From assembly GCA_020974905.1 (NCBI GenBank), contig CP087563.1, positions 6,386,001 through 6,450,000 on the forward strand: a DNA stretch of 64,000 nucleotides, given 5' to 3'. Source of the stretch: Planctomycetes bacterium syqfu (lineage in GTDB: Bacteria; Planctomycetota; Phycisphaerae; Phycisphaerales; Phycisphaeraceae). The notes under the pieces are model-generated. The model made no database searches. It was given only the letters and a program-made list of their open reading frames with translations, and was not told where the DNA came from. Of the stretch, positions 8,958-16,278 are shown piece after piece (the stretch's first letter is position 1; every line of letters starts with the position of its first letter). The position numbers and the translations under genes were made by a program.

Positions 8958-9920
8958 TTATCGCAAGATTGGCTGTGATGACAATTCAACCTGAACTTCA
9001 CGGATGATATCGCATTGTGCTGGGGTGACAGAGAGGATGTAATGCTGTCCTTGAGCGTTTGCATCAAACAGTGTTCTACCGATGTCATCCACAGTAACTT
9101 TGCCGGGGCCATGGATGGTGAAATAATTTCGGTTCTGTCTCGTTGCAAAGAGCACTGCGGTTAAATCCCAAGTCTGCCGGTCATAGGGCATTTCAATGTA
9201 TCGCTTGTATCCTTCGACAACAGGATGATGTTCCGTCCATTGGTAGTCATTGAGAATGCTTCTGACGGGATGCTTGATGCTGGCACCAACTTCCCAGCCG
9301 GTGAAATAGATTGGGCGCGGGCAGTCGGCAATGAACCGGGTGGATGCTTCCAGATCCTGGACGATGTTGAACTCCCGATGATGTGCGGGATTTTCCTCAT
9401 TGAAGCATCCTGCCATCATCGAGACGTGGCTGACTTTTTTCTCAAAGAGTTCGATACCAGTCAATGGACTGTACGCATCAGCAGGTGTGTCGAATAACTG
9501 ATGAAGATTGGTGGAAAAGCCAATGGGAATGACCACCACACTCTGATCCTCAGACTCTGCAAGCAGGCGTCGCAGCAGAGGGACAGCCGGCTGATATTGA
9601 TCCTTCTGGTGTGTGGTTGGGAAAAGCAGGTTGCCTGTGTCATCTTTCAGTTCGATGACGGCCTTATTGAATTTCCCATCTTCGGGTGTCACCCCTTTTT
9701 CAACCATACCGATGGGGACATCACCGCGTTGGTAGAACGTATTAATTGCATCGACCATCATGGGCGCATATGGATTGTCTTTACTGAGCATCACACCCAG
9801 CAGTTGGCATTCCCCGCGTGCTTCAAGACTGTGGATCATGGCCAGCGCCAGGGCATCGTCGATGTCGTTGCCCATGTCGGTGTCCAGGATGAGTTTGACG
9901 GGTTTTGAATGTTGATTCAT
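8958..9920 (-). CDS. Inosine/uridine-type nucleoside hydrolase
   Basis: I start at ATG 9920 (MNQHSKPVKL), which has GGAG about nine bases upstream. A longer frame to 9950 is open but lacks a site. The 320-residue protein carries the calcium-binding catalytic motif LDTDMGNDIDDALALAM at residues about 11-27, the family DTDxGxDDAxAL block. The later SHVSMMAGCFNEENPAHHREFNI matches the second conserved region. It hydrolyses the N-glycosidic bond of nucleosides to base plus ribose. It heads the operon with ribokinase and is divergent from an AraC-type regulator 101 bases away. Base specificity cannot be read. Confidence 0.9.
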   Translation of the reverse strand: MNQHSKPVKLILDTDMGNDIDDALALAMIHSLEARGECQLLGVMLSKDNPYAPMMVDAINTFYQRGDVPIGMVEKGVTPEDGKFNKAVIELKDDTGNLLFPTTHQKDQYQPAVPLLRRLLAESEDQSVVVIPIGFSTNLHQLFDTPADAYSPLTGIELFEKKVSHVSMMAGCFNEENPAHHREFNIVQDLEASTRFIADCPRPIYFTGWEVGASIKHPVRSILNDYQWTEHHPVVEGYKRYIEMPYDRQTWDLTAVLFATRQNRNYFTIHGPGKVTVDDIGRTLFDANAQGQHYILSVTPAQCDIIREVQVELSSQPILR

Positions 9921-10021
9921 ATGCGGTCTCCATAAAAATATGATTAGCATTTTATGTGTTCAAATGTGTGATTTAAATCGGAATAATTTGATGAAAAATA
10001 GCATATAATTATAATTTGGTG

Positions 10022-10786
10022 ATGAAGCAATGGTCTGGACACACTTGCCCCAAACTACGTTTTGCCGGTGAACATGATGCTATTGGCGATGCGGCATTTC
10101 ATACCCATCCAGTGCCAGAGTTGATCCTGGTGGTCAAAGGGGAGTGTCGTACAGAAACATCAGCAGGTAATATTCATTCAATGCCCGGGGATCTGCTTTG
10201 CATACCAGCGGGAGTCAGCCACAATCAGATTGATTTTGGCAAAGTGCGCACGTTGTATGCTGGCTTTGAGTCCAACCGATTTCAGATCAAGCAACCGTGT
10301 CAATTTCGCATGGGCTGTCGCGAATTGATTGAACACAGCCTGTGGATGCTTTACCAGCTTCACACACGTCAATGGACTGGGACGATGCAGTCAACGGGAC
10401 ATTTGTTGGCCTTGATACTCGACGCTGTTGAGCAAGTTAAGACACCAGCAGAGAATGATGTTCTGCCGACGCGTCTTGTGGATTTGCAACATTGGCTCGA
10501 TCGTCATCTGGAGCATGATCTCTGTGTTGAGCAGTTGGCTGAACAGGTTGGGATCAGTGCGGGGCGATTGTTTCAACTCTTTCAAAATCACTTGGGGCTT
10601 TCGCCAATGCAGTACGTGCAGATCCAGCGAATGTCCCGCGCCCGACAGTATCTGATGGACCCATACCTGTCAGTCAAACAGATTGCCAGTCTCTGCGGCT
10701 ATACGGACGTGAACCTGTTTATCCGGACGTTCCGCCGGCATCATCAACTCCCCCCGAGGCGATGGCGATTAAAACACAGCGTCTGA
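10022..10786 (+). CDS. AraC family transcriptional regulator (probable regulator of nucleoside salvage)
   Basis: A 254-residue protein. The N-terminal cupin-type sensor is seen as FHTHPVPELILVVKGECR and MPGDLLCIPAGVSH. The C-terminal double helix-turn-helix has LAEQVGISAGRLFQLFQNHL and IASLCGYTDVNLFIRTFRRH, the AraC signature. TTG 10016, GTG 10019 and ATG 10022 are consecutive in frame, and I prefer the ATG. It is transcribed divergently from the nucleoside hydrolase-ribokinase operon across an AT-rich gap, so control of that operon by a nucleoside or ribose ligand is the natural inference. No operator repeat was clear. Confidence 0.88.
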   Translation: MKQWSGHTCPKLRFAGEHDAIGDAAFHTHPVPELILVVKGECRTETSAGNIHSMPGDLLCIPAGVSHNQIDFGKVRTLYAGFESNRFQIKQPCQFRMGCRELIEHSLWMLYQLHTRQWTGTMQSTGHLLALILDAVEQVKTPAENDVLPTRLVDLQHWLDRHLEHDLCVEQLAEQVGISAGRLFQLFQNHLGLSPMQYVQIQRMSRARQYLMDPYLSVKQIASLCGYTDVNLFIRTFRRHHQLPPRRWRLKHSV

Positions 10787-10933
10787 ATAACTCACTTTCC
10801 AGGTCAGATAAATCATTGTTTATTTCGAATTGTATATTCATACCTCCTTGCTAAGTTCAGTTGAATGTCGGTTTAACCGATCCTTTTTTCAGTCTTTTCT
10901 AACAATAGATGGATTGATGAAGGGCTGATTGTC

Positions 10934-11989
10934 ATGCAAATGAGTCAGATACCGCGACGTACTCTGGGGATTGTTGTCATGTCATTAGGCTTGACCTGCC
11001 TGGGGTTACTTGGTTGTGACGGGAAGCCACAGCAAGCCAATGCCGCTCATGAGTATGAACAGTCGGATTCACTTCTAAAAGAGGAATTACCTTCTGAAGA
11101 GACCGTGGTTTTGACGCATTTCAAACCGACACCCAGACAGGACAATGAGTTTGATCAGGTCGTCCCACCAACGCGGCAACCGCGTGAAATCATGCTACAC
11201 TGTGTGAAGGTCAACGATGCACCCAAGATTGATGGTATAGGGCTCGATGAAGCATGGGCATTGGCAACTCCGATCCAAACGCTGGATTACTCATCGCAAC
11301 GTCCAGTGACCTTGACCGCGATTCATGACAACAAGCGAATCTATATCCGTGCTTCCTATCCGGATCAAGCGCCTTCTCTAACACACAAATCATGGCATTG
11401 GAATGAAACCGAGTCGTACTACATGCAGGGCATGGATCGCGAAGACATGTTTGTTATCAAATGGTCAATGCAAGGTCTTGATGCGGACATCACATTACGT
11501 GATGCCAATGAACACGTGGCGGATGTCTGGTTCTGGAAAGCCTGTCGAACCAATCCCGCTGGTTATTGGGATGACAAACGCCATGAAGTGACACAAGAGA
11601 AAAGAAGCAAGAGCCTGAAACTTACTTCGGCTGACGGTACCGTCGGGTACCTGCGACGCATCGGTGATAAGGGCAAGCAGGCTTATGCTGAAGTGTTCCC
11701 TTCCAGTTTTGTTGAACCTTACTTGGCACGTTACACCGTTTCCGTGCCAACACTCAGTCGCGGTGATATTCAAGGCAAAGGTGTTTGGCAGGATGGCCAA
11801 TGGACATTGGAAGCTCAACGCCTGCTTAGAACAGGCAATGATGATGACCTGCAGTTTGAACAAGGCCAGCGATATCTTTTCGGATTGGCCTGTTATGAGA
11901 TGGCGGGGACAGGTGTCAACCTGGAGTATACACAGCCGTTATATCGAACAGGTGATGTGTTTGACAGATTAATTCTCGTGATTGAATAA
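10934..11989 (+). CDS. Lipoprotein with ethylbenzene-dehydrogenase-like (CBM9/heme-binding type) domain
   Basis: A 351-residue protein with a lipoprotein signal (LGLTCLGLLGC, lipid Cys at residue 28), so it is anchored in a cell-envelope membrane. Residues about 90 onward (HCVKVNDAPKIDGIGLDEAW) match the EB_dh/CBM9-like beta-sandwich, which in ethylbenzene and DMSO dehydrogenases holds heme b through Met and Lys ligands and elsewhere binds sugars. Candidate Met-rich segment: YYMQGMDREDMFVIKWSMQG. The start has GAAGGG about nine bases upstream. A hybrid histidine kinase begins 22 bases after the stop, so the pair is probably an operon in which this lipoprotein feeds a signal to the kinase. Confidence 0.82.
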   Translation: MQMSQIPRRTLGIVVMSLGLTCLGLLGCDGKPQQANAAHEYEQSDSLLKEELPSEETVVLTHFKPTPRQDNEFDQVVPPTRQPREIMLHCVKVNDAPKIDGIGLDEAWALATPIQTLDYSSQRPVTLTAIHDNKRIYIRASYPDQAPSLTHKSWHWNETESYYMQGMDREDMFVIKWSMQGLDADITLRDANEHVADVWFWKACRTNPAGYWDDKRHEVTQEKRSKSLKLTSADGTVGYLRRIGDKGKQAYAEVFPSSFVEPYLARYTVSVPTLSRGDIQGKGVWQDGQWTLEAQRLLRTGNDDDLQFEQGQRYLFGLACYEMAGTGVNLEYTQPLYRTGDVFDRLILVIE

Positions 11990-12011
11990 ATCGAATTTTC
12001 AGGTAAAGACG

Positions 12012-14003
12012 ATGCTCTCTTTTACACGAATTCAGTACATTGCCTTCGGCTTAATGCTGATCGTGACCATTGCGCTGAGCCTGGTTTGCCTGCAGACGTT
12101 CAAACAGTTGGATATGACGGTTCGGGACAAACTGATTCTTCAGCAGCAACTCACCAGCCTGATGGGTGATATCGCATTGACGTTCACTCAGGCCCAGACT
12201 GAATTCAAGAACATCCAACTTGGTAATGAAAAATCACCGGAGTTGGTCATTGGATACCTCGATGAGATTGATCGTTATGTCGATCAACTCAATCAATACA
12301 CCAATCGTCAGGAATTTAATGTCGACAAGGAAATCTTACTTTTTAAACGGGAAACAAGGCGGTTTCGTACAGCATTGCATGCCTATATCATCGCAGTCAA
12401 GGATGATCCCTCCACAGACTATGTCAAAGAATCACTGCATCAGGTGGATCGACTCATCGAAATTGCAGTGCACAATGCCAAAGCAAGACATCACCATCTC
12501 AAACAGATGCGTCAAAGCACCATCGGTATCATCGTCGAGCAAATCGATCAGAGCTTTGGGTTTCTGATCGTGATGATTATCCTGGGGGTCAGCTTGAGTG
12601 TCGGTATTGCCTTGTGGTTGACCGGGCGGTTGCGAAGTAATGTTGAAGATATTCTTGATGTCACCCGATTGCTTGGTGAAGGCAATCTCAGTTGCAGACT
12701 GTATTCACCTCATCAAGACCCGCTTGGTCAACTCTGTGACGGTATTGATCTGATGGCTCAAAAGCTCGAACTCTCCGAAGCTAAACTCAAGCAAACCCTT
12801 GAACAGGCCCGTGAGGGCAGTCGAATCAAGAGCGAGTTTCTAGCCAATATGAGTCATGAAATACGCACCCCCATGACCGCAATTCTGGGCTTTGCCGATC
12901 TGGTGCTAGAGGAAGTGTCTGAGCCCAATAGCAAGGATAAACTCAAAGTTATTCAGCGAAACGGTCGGTATCTGTTGGAGATCATCAATGATATTCTCGA
13001 TTTATCAAAGATCGAAGCCAATCGATTGTCCATCGAGCATATTCACATTGATCCGATCAGCGTGATTGATGAGGTGGTGCAATTGCATCAGCAACATTGT
13101 GAGGAACGCGGTTTGAAGTTGCAGGTGGTTCACGAAACCTCCTTGCCACGGACGATCCTCACCGATCCGACACGAATGAAACAAATCATCAATAACTTGG
13201 TCTCAAATGCGATCAAGTTTACCGAAGTGGGTTCGATAACATTAAAGATTGGAATGATAAGAATGCAGGAACAATGGCAAATGCGGGTCCAGGTCATTGA
13301 CACAGGAATTGGCATGCAACAGGAGAATGTTGAACATATTTTTGAAGCCTTTTCACAGGCTGATAATTCAACCACACGCAAGTACGGTGGGACCGGCTTG
13401 GGATTGACCATCTCACGCCAACTCAGCCGACTTCTGGGTGGTGATCTTGTTGCAAAATCAAACCCAGGCAATGGGAGTTGCTTTACACTCACAATCGCAC
13501 CGGGACCACTTACAGAAACTTTCGTCACAACGTCCAGGCATCATATTGCGGTGAATAACACTCAGTCCAACAACGAAACACCCAGTCAGGACAAGCAGAT
13601 TGCACCGCTTGAGAATGTCCGAGTCCTGTTTGTGGAAGATGGGCCGGATAATCAGATGCTTATCAAACATCTGTTAACCAAGGCTGGTGCATCAGTGCAG
13701 CTGGCTGACAACGGGCAGATTGCGTTGGACTTGATCTTTGGTGAAAACGCACCGACATTTGATGTGATTTTGATGGATATGCAGATGCCGGTACTCGACG
13801 GTTATCAAACCACAGCAGCACTTCGCAAGCAGGGGCATGACCTGCCGATTATCGCAGTGACCGCCAATGCGATGTCTAATGATCGGGATCGATGTCTGAA
13901 AGCTGGTTGTGACGATTTCCTGCCAAAACCGATCAATCGCACCAAGTTGATTCAACTGATCCAGAAACACCTGGATATGACGCCATCAACCCCCGCGTCG
14001 TAG
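12012..14003 (+). CDS. Hybrid sensor histidine kinase/response regulator
   Basis: A 663-residue protein from ATG 12012 (AGG upstream). A TTG at 11982 overlapping the previous gene is the alternative. Order: membrane segment near residues 7-28, periplasmic helical sensor of about 150 residues, second membrane segment near 180-200, HAMP linker, and HisKA with SHEIRTPMTAILGF (phosphorylated His about 282). HATPase_c follows with NLVSNAIKFTEVGS, DTGIGM and KYGGTGLGLTIS. The C-terminal REC domain has acceptor Asp about 589 in LMDMQMPVLDGYQ and ends KPINRTKLIQLI. The REC acidic pair reads FVED, so one Asp is Glu, which is common. Output must pass to a separate phosphotransfer protein, because no DNA-binding domain is present. 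Confidence 0.93.
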   Translation: MLSFTRIQYIAFGLMLIVTIALSLVCLQTFKQLDMTVRDKLILQQQLTSLMGDIALTFTQAQTEFKNIQLGNEKSPELVIGYLDEIDRYVDQLNQYTNRQEFNVDKEILLFKRETRRFRTALHAYIIAVKDDPSTDYVKESLHQVDRLIEIAVHNAKARHHHLKQMRQSTIGIIVEQIDQSFGFLIVMIILGVSLSVGIALWLTGRLRSNVEDILDVTRLLGEGNLSCRLYSPHQDPLGQLCDGIDLMAQKLELSEAKLKQTLEQAREGSRIKSEFLANMSHEIRTPMTAILGFADLVLEEVSEPNSKDKLKVIQRNGRYLLEIINDILDLSKIEANRLSIEHIHIDPISVIDEVVQLHQQHCEERGLKLQVVHETSLPRTILTDPTRMKQIINNLVSNAIKFTEVGSITLKIGMIRMQEQWQMRVQVIDTGIGMQQENVEHIFEAFSQADNSTTRKYGGTGLGLTISRQLSRLLGGDLVAKSNPGNGSCFTLTIAPGPLTETFVTTSRHHIAVNNTQSNNETPSQDKQIAPLENVRVLFVEDGPDNQMLIKHLLTKAGASVQLADNGQIALDLIFGENAPTFDVILMDMQMPVLDGYQTTAALRKQGHDLPIIAVTANAMSNDRDRCLKAGCDDFLPKPINRTKLIQLIQKHLDMTPSTPAS

Positions 14004-14028
14004 AGCAGTGGGGACTATTAAACATCAA

Positions 14029-14064
14029 AAAAGCAGCCGTTCTTGAAGAGCGGCTGCTTTTGTT
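14029..14064. terminator. Bidirectional terminator between kinase and manA
   Basis: AAAAGCAGCCG (14029-14039) pairs perfectly with CGGCTGCTTTT (14051-14061). The stem has A/T-runs on both sides. It separates the convergent histidine kinase and mannose-6-phosphate isomerase genes and can serve both. Confidence 0.88.
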
Positions 14065-14080
14065 ATTCGATCTTGTCGAT

Positions 14081-15106
14081 TCATGCCAATTGCTGACTGC
14101 CGGCTTGCGGGAACGTGGTCTCCAGCCAAGTGGTGTCACTATTGAGCTTGACCTTCGCATCGTCCATCCTGGCAGGGATCAGCAGCGTCTGGCCCTTGGC
14201 AAAAGGGGTGCTGCTACCATCTGCAAGAATGATTTCCCCGTCGCCTTCGACAATCATCCATACCGCCGGCTGATCGTAGGGAATCTCCTGTTCGTAGCCT
14301 TCGCTCATCTTCACACGTTCGAGAACGAAGTACTCACAGGTCACAAGGCGTGTCACTGTGGTGAACATACCGCCGACATGCGATCGCTTGTCCGCTTCGA
14401 CATCACATGGCCCAAAGTCGATGCACTGCATGGCTTGCTCAATATGTAACTCACGACCTTCACGGCCCCAGTCGTAAACACGAAACGTCGTGTCGCTGGG
14501 CGTCTGAACTTCTGCAACCAACACGCCAGCACCCAACGCGTGGCATGTTCCTGATGGTAGATAGTGACAGTCACCGGGCTTGACGTTGAACTTGATCATC
14601 AACTCTTCAACCGTACCATCTTCAATAGCTTTACGGTATTGCTCCGGCGTGACACCTTCCTTGATACCCTTGAAAATACATCCGTCTTCGGTGGCATCAA
14701 TCACGTACCAGCATTCACTTTTGAGAAATGCATCGTCATGGGTATCCGCATATTCCTGACTGGGATGCACCTGTACGGAGAGATGTTCATTCGCATCAAG
14801 AAATTTGACCAGCAGGGGGAAGTTGCCATCGTCCGTTAAAGGTAGATCACCGATGAGTTCCTTGCCGTAGATCTCGATGAGTTCATGCAGTGTTTTGCCC
14901 GCATGCGGACCATTGTTGACGACCGAGCGTTCCGCACCGCCACCGCCACCGCTGACGGAGGTGGTGGACAGGTCAACCAACTCCCAGCTTTCGCCAATTT
15001 TGGTGCTCTGGTCACCAGGCAGACTCCGGCCAATTCTCTCCAGCGTACGACCGCCCCAGACTTTTTCCTTGTAGATGGGCGTAAATTTCAACGGATACAA
15101 CGACAT
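14081..15106 (-). CDS. manA: Mannose-6-phosphate isomerase, class I type
   Basis: I start at ATG 15106 (MSLYPLKFTPIYKEKVWGG), which has GGGAG nine bases upstream. The frame is open further, to 15277, but that stretch is not family sequence and would run into tRNA-His. The 341-residue cupin enzyme shows zinc ligands in LSVQVHPSQEYA and SECWYVIDA, the His in SGTCHALGAG, and the catalytic Arg region WGREGRELHIEQA. It interconverts mannose-6-phosphate and fructose-6-phosphate, linking mannose use and GDP-mannose supply to glycolysis. It stands alone between the bidirectional terminator and the divergent tRNA-His. Confidence 0.92.
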   Translation of the reverse strand: MSLYPLKFTPIYKEKVWGGRTLERIGRSLPGDQSTKIGESWELVDLSTTSVSGGGGGAERSVVNNGPHAGKTLHELIEIYGKELIGDLPLTDDGNFPLLVKFLDANEHLSVQVHPSQEYADTHDDAFLKSECWYVIDATEDGCIFKGIKEGVTPEQYRKAIEDGTVEELMIKFNVKPGDCHYLPSGTCHALGAGVLVAEVQTPSDTTFRVYDWGREGRELHIEQAMQCIDFGPCDVEADKRSHVGGMFTTVTRLVTCEYFVLERVKMSEGYEQEIPYDQPAVWMIVEGDGEIILADGSSTPFAKGQTLLIPARMDDAKVKLNSDTTWLETTFPQAGSQQLA

Positions 15107-15268
15107 ATGCAAAACTCCCGTAAATGGGTTCAAATTCAGATAAAACAACAGCTTGACGGGCCATTCTCGCATCCATATTACCAGATATGGAAAATTCAGA
15201 TTTGTCCTTCTGATGGGCTTGACAATCAGATGACGATCTCGTAAATTACCCGGCTCAGACAAACCGAT

Positions 15269-15343
15269 GGTGACCATAGCTCAGTTGGTTAGAGCACCTG
15301 GTTGTGGTCCAGGGGGTCGGGGGTTCGAATCCCCTTGGTCACC
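15269..15343 (+). tRNA. tRNA-His (anticodon GTG)
   Basis: The full cloverleaf can be folded. The extra G at position -1 (15269) faces discriminator C73 (15343), the hallmark of tRNA-His. The acceptor GTGACCA pairs with TGGTCAC. The D-arm is GCTCAGTTGGTTAGAGC. The anticodon stem CCTGG/CCAGG holds loop TTGTGGT with anticodon GTG. The T-arm is GGGGG TTCGAAT CCCCT. The 3' CCA is not encoded and must be added. A terminator follows. Confidence 0.95.
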
Positions 15344-15356
15344 CTTATTGTCACAG

Positions 15357-15387
15357 AAGCCATGCACGCAAGTGTGTGGCTTTTTTT
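15357..15387 (+). terminator. Terminator of tRNA-His
   Basis: AAGCCATGCAC (15357-15367) and GTGTGTGGCTT (15372-15382) form an 11-bp stem with two wobble pairs and a GCAA tetraloop. A run of seven T follows. Confidence 0.87.
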
Positions 15388-15555
15388 GTTTTGTCATGTG
15401 ACACACGATGTTGTGAGTAAGGTTGATCGATGTTGTTCGTATCTGAATGACTTTGGCGAGTGTGATGGGCTGTAACCGATTCATTTGAAAGTCTGAACAG
15501 GAAAGCGATTGGGTTTTGCTACAATGTTCATGTCCCAATTGCACGGAGAATTGTC

Positions 15556-16134
15556 ATGACGATGGATCGTTCACAGCTAGCTCAAAGCCTTGAAGAACTC
15601 AAACAGACACTCGAATCAGTGTCCGAACTCGATGATGTGATGCAGCAGGTGATTGATCGCGTTGCGGGGTGTCTGACATCCGGGTGCAAAGTGCTGGCGT
15701 GTGGCAATGGGGGCAGTGCTGCGGATGCGGGACATTTGACCACGGAACTGGTCTGCCGATTTTGTGATGACCGTGATCCGTATCCGGCGATTTGTCTTAA
15801 TGCACTGGGCAGTGACTTAACTGCGATCAGCAATGACTACGGTTATGACGAATCCTTCGCGCGTCAGGTCCGTGCCTTTGGCAAAGCTGGTGATGTGTTG
15901 ATCGTCTATACCACCAGTGGCAATTCACAGAATATTGTCCGTGCTTTGGAAGAAGCCAAAAAACTGGGCGTGTTCTCCATCGCGTTTCTGGGTAAGGGCG
16001 GGGGCAAGTGCAAGGACTTGTCCGATCTGGAAGTGCTCGTGTCTGGCACAAAGACCACCGCACGCATTCAGGAAGTCCATCACTTCCTGCTACATGTCAT
16101 CTGCGAAGGCATTGAACCTTATCTCAAAAAATAA
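15556..16134 (+). CDS. gmhA: Phosphoheptose isomerase (SIS domain)
   Basis: A 192-residue SIS-fold protein preceded by GGAG about eight bases before ATG 15556. The motif CGNGGSAADAGHLTTELVCRF matches the GmhA substrate and zinc loop. IVYTTSGNSQNIVRALEEAK is the phosphosugar-binding SIS signature. The C-terminal EVHHFLLHVICEGIE supplies the His of the active site. It converts sedoheptulose-7-phosphate to heptose-7-phosphate for lipopolysaccharide or glycan heptose synthesis. Length fits the family. Related SIS proteins such as DiaA are close, but the GHLTTEL segment favours GmhA. No other heptose genes are in the window. Confidence 0.88.
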   Translation: MTMDRSQLAQSLEELKQTLESVSELDDVMQQVIDRVAGCLTSGCKVLACGNGGSAADAGHLTTELVCRFCDDRDPYPAICLNALGSDLTAISNDYGYDESFARQVRAFGKAGDVLIVYTTSGNSQNIVRALEEAKKLGVFSIAFLGKGGGKCKDLSDLEVLVSGTKTTARIQEVHHFLLHVICEGIEPYLKK

Positions 16135-16160
16135 GCGTCACACCTGCATTATCAATACAG

Positions 16161-16179
16161 CAAACCGCCAGATGAATGA
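16161..16179 (+). repeat. Partial copy (C) of the 38-bp dispersed repeat
   Basis: These 19 bases match the first half of the repeat at 1168-1205 and 16228-16265. With copy B in opposite orientation they form an inverted pair flanking about 48 bases between gmhA and the glycosidase gene. Confidence 0.45.
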
Positions 16180-16227
16180 TCGTTTCTCATTGAAGTTGAC
16201 AGGTTTGTTTTGCATGTGCGTTCAGAT

Positions 16228-16265
16228 CCGTCAGATTCATTTCATTCATCTGGCTGCTTGCGTTG
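16228..16265 (-). repeat. 38-bp dispersed repeat, copy B
   Basis: The reverse complement matches 1168-1205 at 33 of 38 positions. It lies immediately downstream of the stop of the glycosidase on its strand. No T-run follows, so it is not a simple terminator. Confidence 0.6.
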
Positions 16266-16278
16266 TCTCTCAATCGAA

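Noticed and set aside
15107-15277. N-terminal extension of manA into the tRNA-His gene
   Set aside because: Family sequence and Shine-Dalgarno both start at 15106. Overlap with the tRNA is not credible.
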